A DNA stretch of 64,000 nt, from contig JAURVT010000012.1 in assembly GCA_030655315.1 (NCBI GenBank), positions 47,733 through 111,732 of the forward strand. The letters are read 5' to 3'. Every line of letters begins with the position of its first letter. Position 1 is the first letter of the stretch. Position numbers and translations under genes: made by a program. Shown piece after piece: positions 26,356 through 36,138 of the stretch. Below the pieces are notes generated by a model. It was not told where the DNA came from. It ran no database searches and saw only the letters and a list, made by a program, of their open reading frames with translations. Source of the stretch: Nocardioidaceae bacterium (GTDB taxonomy: Bacteria; Actinomycetota; Actinomycetes; Propionibacteriales; Nocardioidaceae).

Positions 26356-27051
26356 GTGCCCGACCTCGTCCTGCGCGACGTCGTCGTCACCGCCCCCGGT
26401 GACGACGACGTCGTGATCCTCCGTCCGACCACCCTCACGCTCACCGAGCACCGGGTGGCGCTCGTCGGCGCCAACGGCTCCGGCAAGTCGACGCTCGCGC
26501 GCCTGCTCAACGGCCTGGTCGAGCCGTCCGCGGGCACCGTCACCGTCGACGGCCTCGACACCGTGCGCGACGGCGCCGCAGTCCGTCGACGGGTGGGGTT
26601 CGTCTTCACCGACCCCGGCGCACAGCTGGTGATGCCCACGGCCGCCGAGGACGTGGCGCTGTCGCTGCGGCGCACCGTGCGGGACGCAGCCGAGCGCCGA
26701 CTCCGCGCCGTCGAGGTGCTGGACGGCTACGGGCTCGGTCACCTCGCCGACGTCAGCGTGCAGTCGCTGTCGGGCGGGCAGAAGCAGATGCTCGCGCTCG
26801 CGGGGGTCCTCGCGGCCGGTCCCGACGTGGTCGTCGCCGACGAGCCGACGACGCTGCTCGACCGCCGCAACACCCGCTCGATCGGCGACGCCCTGCTGTC
26901 GATGCGCCAGCAGCTGGTGCTCGTCACCCACGACCTCGACCTCGCCGCCCGGTGCGACCGGGTGCTCGTCGTCGCGGACGGCCAGGTGGTGCACGACGGC
27001 GACCCGGCCGAGGCCGTCGCCCGCTACTGCGCCGAGGTGGACGCCTCGTGA
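26356..27051 (+). CDS. bioM: BioM, ECF transporter ATPase
   Basis: 231-residue ABC ATPase. Walker A GANGSGKSTLARLL near residue 36, Q-loop region FVFTDPGAQLVMPT, signature QSLSGGQKQMLALAG, Walker B VVVADEPTTLL and switch LVTHDLD are all intact. It energises biotin uptake with BioN and BioY. GTG at 26356 follows the bioY stop by 3 bp, and its own stop overlaps the bioN start (GTGA). Confidence 0.95.
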   Translation: MPDLVLRDVVVTAPGDDDVVILRPTTLTLTEHRVALVGANGSGKSTLARLLNGLVEPSAGTVTVDGLDTVRDGAAVRRRVGFVFTDPGAQLVMPTAAEDVALSLRRTVRDAAERRLRAVEVLDGYGLGHLADVSVQSLSGGQKQMLALAGVLAAGPDVVVADEPTTLLDRRNTRSIGDALLSMRQQLVLVTHDLDLAARCDRVLVVADGQVVHDGDPAEAVARYCAEVDAS

Positions 27052-27665
27052 GCGCACCGGTCACGCTGCTCGGGCTGTACCGGCCGGGCACCACGGTGCT
27101 CCACCGCACGCCGGTCGGCGCCAAGCTGCTCGCGCTCGCGGTGATGGGCGTGGTGGTCGTCGTGCTGCGCGGCCCGGTGTCGGGGCTGGTGCTCCTCGGC
27201 GTCGCGGTGCTGCTCGCGGCGCTCGGCCGCACCGGGACCCGGCGGACGCTCCGCGCGCTGCGCCCGATCCTCCTCGTCGCCGTCGTGCTGGGCGGCATCC
27301 AGCTGTGGCGGTTCGGTCCGCCCGTCGCGGTGGAGGTGGTGGCCGACCTGCTGTCGCTCGTGCTCGCGGCCACCGTCGTCACCGCCACCACGGCCGTCGA
27401 CACGATGGTCGACGCCATCGCGCGCGCCTGCGGACCGCTGCGCCGCCTCGGCGTCAGCCCCGAGCGCGTGGCGTTCGCGATGGCCCTGACCATCCGGGCG
27501 ATCCCCCAGGTCCTCGAGGTCGCCGCCGAGACCCGCCAGGCCGCCCGGGCCCGCGGCCTCGAGCGCGACCCCCGCGCCCTGCTCGTCCCGATGGTCGTGC
27601 GGACCGTCGGACGCGCCCGCGCCACCGGCGACGCCCTCGCCGCCCGCGGCCTCGGCGACGACTGA
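27048..27665 (+). CDS. bioN: BioN, ECF transporter T component
   Basis: 205 residues of EcfT type. N-terminal helices include the TPVGAKLLALAVMGVVVV start. The coupling-helix motif with conserved Ala-Arg-Gly is seen in QAARARGLERDP near residue 172. It scaffolds BioM to BioY. GTG at 27048 overlaps the bioM stop by 4 bp. A 20-bp perfect palindrome follows the stop. Confidence 0.92.
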   Translation: MSAPVTLLGLYRPGTTVLHRTPVGAKLLALAVMGVVVVVLRGPVSGLVLLGVAVLLAALGRTGTRRTLRALRPILLVAVVLGGIQLWRFGPPVAVEVVADLLSLVLAATVVTATTAVDTMVDAIARACGPLRRLGVSPERVAFAMALTIRAIPQVLEVAAETRQAARARGLERDPRALLVPMVVRTVGRARATGDALAARGLGDD

Positions 27666-27672
27666 CCTCCCG

Positions 27673-27749
27673 CCACGTCCGCGATCCGATGGGCTCGCGG
27701 GGATCCCGCACCGGTGGAACCCCGCCAGGCCATCGGATCGCGGACGTGG
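27673..27749. repeat. Perfect 20-bp inverted repeat, likely terminator
   Basis: CCACGTCCGCGATCCGATGG (27673-27692) is exactly complementary to 27730-27749, and an inner GCGGGG/CCCCGC stem extends the structure. It lies 8 bp after the bioN stop and 23 bp before the next gene's -10. It shares the core CGGATCGCGG with the elements at 4771-4782 and 25026-25035. Confidence 0.7.
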
Positions 27750-27771
27750 GCCCGGCCGGGGCGGCGGGACC

Positions 27772-27777
27772 TAGACT
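27772..27777 (+). promoter_or_regulatory. -10 hexamer TAGACT, leaderless lytTR gene
   Basis: TAGACT lies 7 nt before the ATG at 27785. It is positioned between the palindrome and the coding region. Confidence 0.5.
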
Positions 27778-27784
27778 GCCGCGC

Positions 27785-28531
27785 ATGACCGAGCCCCTGC
27801 GCGCGCTGGTGGTGGACGACGAGCAGCCGGTGCTCGACGAGCTGGTCTGGCTGCTCGGGCGTGACGAGCGGGTGGGCGAGGTGCGGGCGGCCACGTCGGG
27901 GCCCGCCGCGCTGGCGGCGCTCCAAGACGGCGACGTCGACGCGGTCTTCCTGGACGTCGCGATGCCGGGGATGAGCGGGCTCGACGTCGCCCGGGTGCTC
28001 GCGCAGTTCCGGCACCCCCCGCGCGTGGTGTTCGTGACCGCGCACGACGACCACGCGGTCGACGCGTTCGAGGTGCGGGCCGTCGACTACCTCCTCAAGC
28101 CGGTGAGCGAGGCCCGGCTGGCCGAGGCGGTGCGCCGCGTCGTCGACGCGGGCGCCGAGCCCCGCGCCGCGACCACCGAGCACGACACGATCCCGGTCGA
28201 GCTCGGTGGCGTCACCCGCTTCGTCCGTCGCGCCGACGTCGCCTACGTCGAGGCCCGCGGCGACTACGTCCGGCTGCACACCCGCGACGGCGGCTCGCAC
28301 CTGGTCCGCCTGCCGCTGACGACGCTCGCCGCCGCCTGGTCCGGCGCGGGCTTCGTGCGGATCCACCGCAGCCTGGTCGTGGGCATCGCCGACGTCCGCG
28401 AGCTGCGCACCTCGGCCGGCCGCTCGACCGTGGTGGTCCGGCACGGCGACGACGCCGTCGAGCTGCAGGTCGCCCGTCGTCACACCCGTGAGCTGCGCGA
28501 GCTGCTCGCGGCCGGGTCCGCCGCACCATGA
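27785..28531 (+). CDS. LytTR-family response regulator
   Basis: 248 residues. The receiver domain (ALVVDDEQPVLDELVWLL; phospho-Asp in DAVFLDVAMPGMSG near residue 58; DYLLKPVSE with the conserved Lys) is followed by a LytTR DNA-binding domain (residues about 140-240: DVAYVEARGDYVRLHTRDG, FVRIHRSLVVGIADV). It probably partners the LytS-type kinase at 21294 and controls the symporter genes that follow, by analogy with acetate/pyruvate-sensing LytS/LytTR systems. Its stop overlaps the next start (ATGA). Confidence 0.92.
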   Translation: MTEPLRALVVDDEQPVLDELVWLLGRDERVGEVRAATSGPAALAALQDGDVDAVFLDVAMPGMSGLDVARVLAQFRHPPRVVFVTAHDDHAVDAFEVRAVDYLLKPVSEARLAEAVRRVVDAGAEPRAATTEHDTIPVELGGVTRFVRRADVAYVEARGDYVRLHTRDGGSHLVRLPLTTLAAAWSGAGFVRIHRSLVVGIADVRELRTSAGRSTVVVRHGDDAVELQVARRHTRELRELLAAGSAAP

Positions 28532-28905
28532 CCGACGACCAGACCCCGCGGCGCGTCCGCGTGACCAGCCCCCGCACCGGCGCGCGCCGGCTCGAGCGGC
28601 GCACGGTCGAGCAGGAGATCGACGAGTCCACGGGCGTCGGCGAGGTCTACATGCGCTCGCTCGTGCGCACCCAGCTGCGCCTCGCGCTGCTCACCGTCCT
28701 GGCGCTGGCCGTCACCGTCGGCGCCCTGCCCCTGGCGTTCGCGGCCTACCCCGAGCTCCTCGCGTGGCGCCTGCGCGGGGTGCCGCTCGCCTGGCTCGTG
28801 CTCGGCGGCGGCGTCTACCCGCTGCTGTTCGGCCTGGGATGGGCCTACGTCCGCGCGTCGGAGCGGGCCGAGCGCGACTTCGCCGACCTCGTCGAGCGGC
28901 CCTGA
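28528..28905 (+). CDS. Small two-helix membrane protein, DUF485-like partner of symporter
   Basis: 125 residues: a basic N-terminus (VRVTSPRTGARRLERRTVEQEI), then two long hydrophobic helices (LALLTVLALAVTVGALPLAF and VPLAWLVLGGGVYPLLFGLGWAYV) and an acidic tail. Its position directly before a sodium/solute symporter mirrors that of DUF485 proteins before ActP. It is likely an accessory subunit; the sequence itself is only weakly DUF485-like. ATGA overlap with the regulator. Confidence 0.75.
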   Translation: MTDDQTPRRVRVTSPRTGARRLERRTVEQEIDESTGVGEVYMRSLVRTQLRLALLTVLALAVTVGALPLAFAAYPELLAWRLRGVPLAWLVLGGGVYPLLFGLGWAYVRASERAERDFADLVERP

Positions 28906-28907
28906 CC

Positions 28908-30410
28908 GTGAGCGGACCGTACGGCGTCGTCGCGGTCGCGCTGGTGTCGATCGCGACGCTCGCGATCGGGGCCTACGGCCTGCGCCTGAGCCGCACCACG
29001 AGCGACTTCTACGTCGCCTCGCGGTCGGTGAGCCCGTTCCTCAACGGCTCGGCGATCGGCGGGGAGTACCTCTCGGCCGCCTCGTTCCTCGGCATCGCGG
29101 GACTCGTCCTCGTCTCGGGCGTCGACATGCTCTGGTACCCCGTCGGGTGGACGGCGGGGTACCTGCTGCTGCTCGTCCTGGTCGCGGCGCCGCTGCGACG
29201 CTCGGGCGCCTACACGATCCCCGACTTCACCGAGGTGCGGCTGCAGTCGCGCGTGGTGCGACGCGTCGCGACGGTCATGGTGGTCGTCGTCGGCTGGCTC
29301 TACCTGATGCCGCAGTTCCAGGGCGCGGGCCTCACCCTGCGCTCGGCGACGGGCCTGCCCACCTGGGTCGGCAGCGTGGTGGTCGCCCTGGTCGTCGTGG
29401 CCAACGTCGTGTCCGGCGGCATGCGCAGCATCACCTTCGTGCAGGCGTTCCAGTACTGGCTCAAGCTCACCGCGCTGCTCGTGCCGCTCGTGGTGTGCCT
29501 GGTCGTGTGGCAGGGCGACGGCGCACCGGGTCCCGCCTCGGCCGGCGCCACCGACGCCTGGCTGACGCCGCTCACGGGCGACGGCCCCGGGATGTACGCG
29601 GTCTACTCGATCATCCTCGCGACGTTCCTCGGGACGATGGGCCTGCCGCACGTCGTCGTCCGCTTCTACACCAACCCCGACGGAGGTGCGGCCCGTCGCA
29701 CCACGCTCCTGGTGCTCGGCCTGCTCGGTGCGTTCTACCTGCTGCCCGGCGTCTACGGCGTGCTCGGACGGGTCTACGCCTCCGACCTCGTCGCCGACGG
29801 CCGCAGCGACGTCGTGGTGCTGGAGCTGCCAGGCCGCATCGTCGGCGGCGGCCTCGGCGACCTGCTCGCGGCCCTGCTGACGGCCGGCGCCTTCGCCGCC
29901 TTCCTGTCGACGTCGTCCGGCCTGACGATGTCGGTGGCGGGCGTCGTCGCACAGGACGTCCTCGGCGACCGGCTGTCCGGGGTCACGGGCTTCCGCGTCG
30001 CGGCGGCCCTCTCGGTGGTGGTGCCCCTGGTGCTGGCGGTGGGGACCGACCAGATCCCGGTGGCCAGCTCGGTGGGGTTCGCGTTCGCCGTCGCCGCCTC
30101 GACGTTCTGCCCGCTGCTGGTGCTGGGCATCTGGTGGCGCCGACTGACCGCGCCGGGAGCCGTCGCCGGGCTCCTGGGCGGGGGGCTCGCCGCCGGCGGC
30201 GCGGTGGCGGCGACGATCGTCACGGGCACCGGCGACACCTGGTGGCAGGCGCTGCTCGCCCAGCCGGCGGCCTGGTCGGTGCCGCTGGGGTTCGGACTGA
30301 TGATCGGCGTCTCGCTGCTGACCCAGCACCGCACGCCGTCCAACGTCGCCCGGACGATGGTCCGGCTGCACACGCCCGAGCGGCTGCGGGTCGAGCGCGC
30401 CGACCGCTGA
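28908..30410 (+). CDS. Sodium/solute symporter family protein
   Basis: 500 residues with about 13 predicted helices. SSS hallmarks include SDFYVASRSVSPFLNGSAIG with GGEYLSAASFLGIAG, and GTMGLPHVVVRFYTNPDG, the segment typical of the ActP/MctC acetate-pyruvate branch. GTG at 28908 follows the small membrane protein by 2 bp. The regulator upstream suggests a monocarboxylate substrate taken up on demand, but substrate specificity is inferred. A second such pair is encoded at 31428-33394. Confidence 0.9.
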   Translation: MSGPYGVVAVALVSIATLAIGAYGLRLSRTTSDFYVASRSVSPFLNGSAIGGEYLSAASFLGIAGLVLVSGVDMLWYPVGWTAGYLLLLVLVAAPLRRSGAYTIPDFTEVRLQSRVVRRVATVMVVVVGWLYLMPQFQGAGLTLRSATGLPTWVGSVVVALVVVANVVSGGMRSITFVQAFQYWLKLTALLVPLVVCLVVWQGDGAPGPASAGATDAWLTPLTGDGPGMYAVYSIILATFLGTMGLPHVVVRFYTNPDGGAARRTTLLVLGLLGAFYLLPGVYGVLGRVYASDLVADGRSDVVVLELPGRIVGGGLGDLLAALLTAGAFAAFLSTSSGLTMSVAGVVAQDVLGDRLSGVTGFRVAAALSVVVPLVLAVGTDQIPVASSVGFAFAVAASTFCPLLVLGIWWRRLTAPGAVAGLLGGGLAAGGAVAATIVTGTGDTWWQALLAQPAAWSVPLGFGLMIGVSLLTQHRTPSNVARTMVRLHTPERLRVERADR

Positions 30411-30419
30411 GGTCCGCGC

Positions 30420-31148
30420 TCAGAGCCAGCTGACGCGACCGTCAGCCAGCGCGTAGGTGGCGCCGACGACGCGCGCCCCGCGCCCGACGGCGTCCCGCAC
30501 GACGACCGACCGCTCCTGCAGGATCGCGGCGGTGCGTCGCGCCTGCTCGGCCACGCACGCGGCGCGGAACGCGACGTCGTCGTCGTCCTCCGGCGTGGTC
30601 AGCACCGCCGGCTCGATCGAGCGGACCAGGGAGCTGACGAAGCCGGTGGCCTCGGCGTCGCCCCGCACGACGTCCACCGTGGCCCCGACGGCTCCGCAGT
30701 CGGCGTGGCCGAGCACGACCACCAGCGCGATCCCGAGGTGCTCCACGGCGTACTCGATGCTCCCGATCACCGCGTCGTCGAGCACCTCGCCGGCCGAGCG
30801 CACGACGAACAGGTCGCCGAGCCCCTCGTCGAAGACCAGCTCGGGGGTCGCGCGGGAGTCCGCGCAGCCGAGCACCACCGCGATCGGGTGCTGCCCCTCG
30901 GCCAGGCTCCGTCGCCAGGCGAGCGACTCGTGCGGGTGCCGCTGCTCACCGCCCACGAAGCGGGCGTTGCCGGCGCGCAGCACGCGCTGGGCCCGACGGG
31001 CGGCGGGCGCGAGCGACTCCTCGGCCCGGGCCGCCGACGGGGCCGCACCGGTCGCGAGCGCCAGCCCGGCGCCGGCGCCCAGTCCGAGCAGCGAGCGGCG
31101 CGAGGGGCCGGTCGAGGGGGTGGGAACGGGCTGTCCAGCGGTGCGCAC
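30420..31148 (-). CDS. Tat-exported beta-class carbonic anhydrase
   Basis: 242 residues. A twin-arginine signal (PSRRSLLGLGAGAGLALATG) with Ala-rich cleavage region (PSAARAEE) precedes a beta-carbonic anhydrase domain. The zinc ligands are Cys in GCADSRATPE, His and Cys in LGHADCGAVG; the Asp-Arg dyad is intact. Export is unusual for this class in actinobacteria and suggests CO2/bicarbonate conversion outside the membrane. GTG at 31148 has AGGACG upstream. It is convergent with the symporter at 28908 and divergent from the actP operon. Confidence 0.9.
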   Translation of the reverse strand: MRTAGQPVPTPSTGPSRRSLLGLGAGAGLALATGAAPSAARAEESLAPAARRAQRVLRAGNARFVGGEQRHPHESLAWRRSLAEGQHPIAVVLGCADSRATPELVFDEGLGDLFVVRSAGEVLDDAVIGSIEYAVEHLGIALVVVLGHADCGAVGATVDVVRGDAEATGFVSSLVRSIEPAVLTTPEDDDDVAFRAACVAEQARRTAAILQERSVVVRDAVGRGARVVGATYALADGRVSWL

Positions 31149-31303
31149 GAGCGTCCTGCCTTTCCGAGACGGTTGTCGAGCACAACTTGATGGAGGAGCG
31201 ACGTCGCCGCAACCCCTGTGCCGCTCGTCGTCCTGCACCGACCGCTCGCCGCACGTCGGCCGCCACACGCCGCAGCGGATCGTGCCTCCGACGACCCGTC
31301 GGC

Positions 31304-31319
31304 GTGTGACCTGGCACAC
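31304..31319. promoter_or_regulatory. Candidate CRP/GlxR-type site
   Basis: GTGTGACCTGGCACAC is a near-perfect 16-bp palindrome matching the actinobacterial TGTGA-N6-TCACA consensus with one mismatch. It lies upstream of the DUF485-actP operon and about 36 bp before a start predicted from TACGGT at 31336-31341. Confidence 0.4.
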
Positions 31320-31427
31320 CCGGCGGGTCCGTCCCTACGGTCGGTCCGTCGTGACCGCCGTCACGTCGTGGTGCGTCGACGTCCTCCGTCCGCGCGCCGA
31401 CCCCGTCCACACCCCCGAGGAGACGCC

Positions 31428-31766
31428 GTGGTCGATCGCACCTCGCAAGCCACGCACGACGCCTACGAACGCATCCACGCCGACCCCGAGTTCACCGAGC
31501 TCAAGCGTCGCTTCGTGCGTTTCGTCGTGCCCACCACCATCGCCTTCATGGTCTGGTACCTGCTGTTCGTCGTGCTGTCGAACTGGGCGCCGGGCTTCAT
31601 GAGCACCCCGGTCTTCGGCAACGTCAACGTGGCGCTGCTCTTCGGGCTGCTCCAGTTCCTCTCGACGTTCGGCATCGCCATCGCCTACGCGCGCTTCGCC
31701 AACCGTCGCCTGGACCCCCTGTCCACCAAGCTCCGCAACGGCTTCGACGAGGAGGTGGGCTCGTGA
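31428..31766 (+). CDS. DUF485 family membrane protein
   Basis: 112 residues with two membrane helices (FVVPTTIAFMVWYLLFVVLSN and VALLFGLLQFLSTFGIAIAYA) and the DUF485 signature beginning HADPEFTELKRRFVRF. Members are encoded directly upstream of acetate permease ActP and are thought to assist it. GTG at 31428 has GAGGAG 7 nt upstream, and the stop overlaps actP (GTGA). Confidence 0.9.
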   Translation: MVDRTSQATHDAYERIHADPEFTELKRRFVRFVVPTTIAFMVWYLLFVVLSNWAPGFMSTPVFGNVNVALLFGLLQFLSTFGIAIAYARFANRRLDPLSTKLRNGFDEEVGS

Positions 31767-33394
31767 ACGACGTCGTCGCGCTCAGCGAGTCCGGCTCGCA
31801 GAACCTCACCACCGGCCTGTTCCTCGCCGTCGTCGCCCTGACCATCGGCATCACGATCTGGGCCAGCCGCAACACCTCCGGCGCCGCGGACTACTACGCC
31901 GCCGGTCGCAACATCTCGGGGTTCCAGAACGGCCTCGCGATCTCCGGCGACTACATGTCGGCCGCCTCGTTCCTCGGCATCTCCGGCGCCATCGCGCTCT
32001 ACGGGTACGACGGCTTCCTGTACTCGATCGGCTTCCTCGTCGCGTGGCTCGTCGCGCTGCTCATCGTCGCCGAGCTGCTGCGCAACTCCGGCCGCTACAC
32101 GATGGCCGACCAGCTGGCCTACCGGATGCGCCAGACGCCCGTCCGCACGGCCGCGGCGACGTCAACCGTCGCCGTCTCGATCTTCTACCTGCTCGCCCAG
32201 ATGGTCGGCGCGGGCACGCTCGTCTCGCTGCTCCTCGGCGTCGAGAGCCAGGCGCTGAAGAACATCACCATCGTGGGCGTCGGCCTGCTGATGATCGTGT
32301 ACGTCGTCTTCGGCGGCATGAAGGGCACCACCTGGGTGCAGATCGTCAAGGCCGTCCTGCTGATGACGGGCACGCTCCTCATCAGCGTCCTGGTGCTCGC
32401 CAAGTTCGGCTTCAACCTCTCCGAGCTGCTCGGCGCCGCGGCGTCCAACTCGGGCAAGGGCGACGCCTTCCTCAGCCCGGGCCTGCAGTACGGCGCGACG
32501 TTCACGTCCAAGCTGGACTTCCTGTCGCTCGGCATCGCGCTGGTGCTCGGCACCGCCGGGCTGCCGCACATCCTGATCCGCTTCTACACCGTGCCCACGT
32601 CCCGCGACGCGCGGACCTCGGTGCTCTGGGCCATCGGCCTGATCGGCACCTTCTACCTGATGACGCTCGTCCTCGGCTTCGGCGCCGCGGCTCTCGTCGA
32701 CACCGGCCCGGACAGCGAGGTGGCGGCCAGCAGCGGAAACCTCGCGTCGCCGCTGCTCGCCCAAGCCGTGGGAGGTGGCGAGGGGACGACGTTCGGCGCC
32801 GTCCTGCTCGCCCTGATCTCGGCGGTCGCCTTCGCCACGATCCTCGCCGTCGTCGCCGGCCTGACGCTCACCTCGGCGTCGTCGGTCGCGCACGACCTGT
32901 ACGCGAGCATCTTCAAGAAGGGCCAGGCCTCGGAGAAGGACGAGGTCCGCGTCGCGCGGATCTCGGCGTTCGTCATCGGTGGCGTCGCTATCGCGCTCGC
33001 GATCCCGGCGCAGTCGCTGAACATCGCGTTCCTGGTGGCCCTGGCGTTCGCCGTGGCCGCGTCGGCGAACCTGCCGTCGCTGATCTACAACCTGTTCTGG
33101 AAGCGCTTCAACACCCGGGGCGCCGTGTTCAGCATCTACGGCGGCCTGGGCTCGGCCCTGCTGCTCGTGCTGTTCAGCCCCGTGGTGTCCGGCGACCCGA
33201 CCGCGCTGTTCCCCGACAGCGACTGGGCGTTCTTCCCGCTGAAGAACCCCGGCCTCGTCTCGATCCCGTTCGGGTTCCTGATGGGGGCGATCGGCACGCT
33301 CACCTCGCGTGAGCCCACCGCCGAGGCCAAGCACGCCGAGCTCGAGGTCCGCGCCCTGACCGGTGCGGGCGCCGAGGGCGCGACCGAGCACTAG
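31763..33394 (+). CDS. actP: Cation/acetate symporter
   Basis: 543 residues of the SSS family, ActP/MctC branch. Diagnostic stretches are SRNTSGAADYYAAGRNISGFQNG, FGGMKGTTWVQIVKAVLLM and GTAGLPHILIRFYTVP (each near the family positions). About 13 helices are followed by a charged tail. It imports acetate or related monocarboxylates with Na+/H+. It lies 199 bp upstream of acetyl-CoA synthetase on the same strand, but a strong hairpin (33423-33459) separates the two. Confidence 0.93.
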   Translation: MNDVVALSESGSQNLTTGLFLAVVALTIGITIWASRNTSGAADYYAAGRNISGFQNGLAISGDYMSAASFLGISGAIALYGYDGFLYSIGFLVAWLVALLIVAELLRNSGRYTMADQLAYRMRQTPVRTAAATSTVAVSIFYLLAQMVGAGTLVSLLLGVESQALKNITIVGVGLLMIVYVVFGGMKGTTWVQIVKAVLLMTGTLLISVLVLAKFGFNLSELLGAAASNSGKGDAFLSPGLQYGATFTSKLDFLSLGIALVLGTAGLPHILIRFYTVPTSRDARTSVLWAIGLIGTFYLMTLVLGFGAAALVDTGPDSEVAASSGNLASPLLAQAVGGGEGTTFGAVLLALISAVAFATILAVVAGLTLTSASSVAHDLYASIFKKGQASEKDEVRVARISAFVIGGVAIALAIPAQSLNIAFLVALAFAVAASANLPSLIYNLFWKRFNTRGAVFSIYGGLGSALLLVLFSPVVSGDPTALFPDSDWAFFPLKNPGLVSIPFGFLMGAIGTLTSREPTAEAKHAELEVRALTGAGAEGATEH

Positions 33395-33422
33395 GCCACC
33401 TCACCGACGGGGGTCGGACGCC

Positions 33423-33459
33423 GTCCGGGGTGCCGCGCGAGAGCTGCGGCACCCCGGAC
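33423..33459 (+). terminator. actP terminator hairpin
   Basis: GTCCGGGGTGCCGC pairs perfectly with its complement (14 bp) around a 9-nt loop, 29 bp after the actP stop. No U-run. Confidence 0.7.
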
Positions 33460-33592
33460 GTGCACCCCCTCCTCGCGCCGCCACGACCCGCGCGGCCCCC
33501 GTGCCGCGGGAGTAGGTTGATGAGCGCCGCCACACCCCACCCCGTGCCACCCGCGTCCTCCCGACGCCCACCCCTGACGAAGGAGTCGACCT

Positions 33593-35554
<1,962 letters not shown>

Positions 35555-35561
35555 CGAGCAC

Positions 35562-35596
35562 GGTGGGGCCGCGGCCGATCGTCGCGCGGCCCCACC
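35562..35596 (+). terminator. acs terminator hairpin
   Basis: GGTGGGGCCGCG pairs perfectly with its complement (12 bp) around an 11-nt loop, 8 bp after the acs stop codon. Confidence 0.75.
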
Positions 35597-35668
35597 GGCC
35601 ACCCCCCGCGCAGCAGGGCGTCGTGGCCTAGGGTGAGACGGTCGAGTCTGTACTAGCAGGGGTGGTCC

Positions 35669-36085
35669 ATGAGCAAGGTCGAGTCCAACGCCGAGCCGAC
35701 GATCGGGCGACTGGTCGCCGACGCCAGCCGTGACGTCTCGACGCTGGTCCAGTCCGAGATCGCGCTGGCCAAGTCCGAGCTCAAGGTCAGCGTCAAGGCC
35801 GGAGGCGTGGGCGCGGCCCTGCTGGCCGTCGCGGGCTTCCTCGGCATCATGATCGTGGTGCTGCTGTCGTTCACCGTCGCGTACTTCATCGTGATGGCCG
35901 GCCTGCACCCCGCGTGGGCGTTCCTCATCGTCACCGGCTTCTACGTGCTGCTCGCCGCGATCCTCGTGCTGGTGGGCATCCGGATGCTGAAGAAGGTCCG
36001 CGCCCCGCAGAAGACCATCGAGACCTCCAAGAAGATCCCCGCGGCCCTCAAGGGCAAGTCGGCGAAGGCCTCGATCCGCGCCTGA
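35669..36085 (+). CDS. Actinobacterial phage-holin-like membrane protein (DUF1469 type)
   Basis: 138 residues. A helical N-terminus (RLVADASRDVSTLVQSEIAL, AKSELKVSVKAGGVGA) precedes two hydrophobic helices (LLAVAGFLGIMIVVLLSFTV and AWAFLIVTGFYVLLAAILVL) and a Lys-rich tail. This is the widespread 'putative holin superfamily 3' protein that is chromosomal and not a phage remnant. It corresponds in place to Rv3669. A TACTAG hexamer lies 18 bp before the ATG. Function unknown. Confidence 0.85.
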   Translation: MSKVESNAEPTIGRLVADASRDVSTLVQSEIALAKSELKVSVKAGGVGAALLAVAGFLGIMIVVLLSFTVAYFIVMAGLHPAWAFLIVTGFYVLLAAILVLVGIRMLKKVRAPQKTIETSKKIPAALKGKSAKASIRA

Positions 36086-36096
36086 CCACGGAGCTG

Positions 36097-36134
36097 TCGG
36101 CGCCTCAGCGGCCTGGAGGGCGCTGAGCCACCGA
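36097..36134. terminator. Convergent-gene hairpin
   Basis: CTCAGCG/CGCTGAG with outer TCGG/CCGA forms an 11-bp interrupted stem in the 53-bp gap between two convergent genes. Confidence 0.5.
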
Positions 36135-36138
36135 CGGG

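Noticed and set aside
35669..36085. Prophage remnant based on the holin-like name
   Set aside because: No integrase, structural or lysis genes are nearby. This holin-X family is a normal actinobacterial chromosomal gene.
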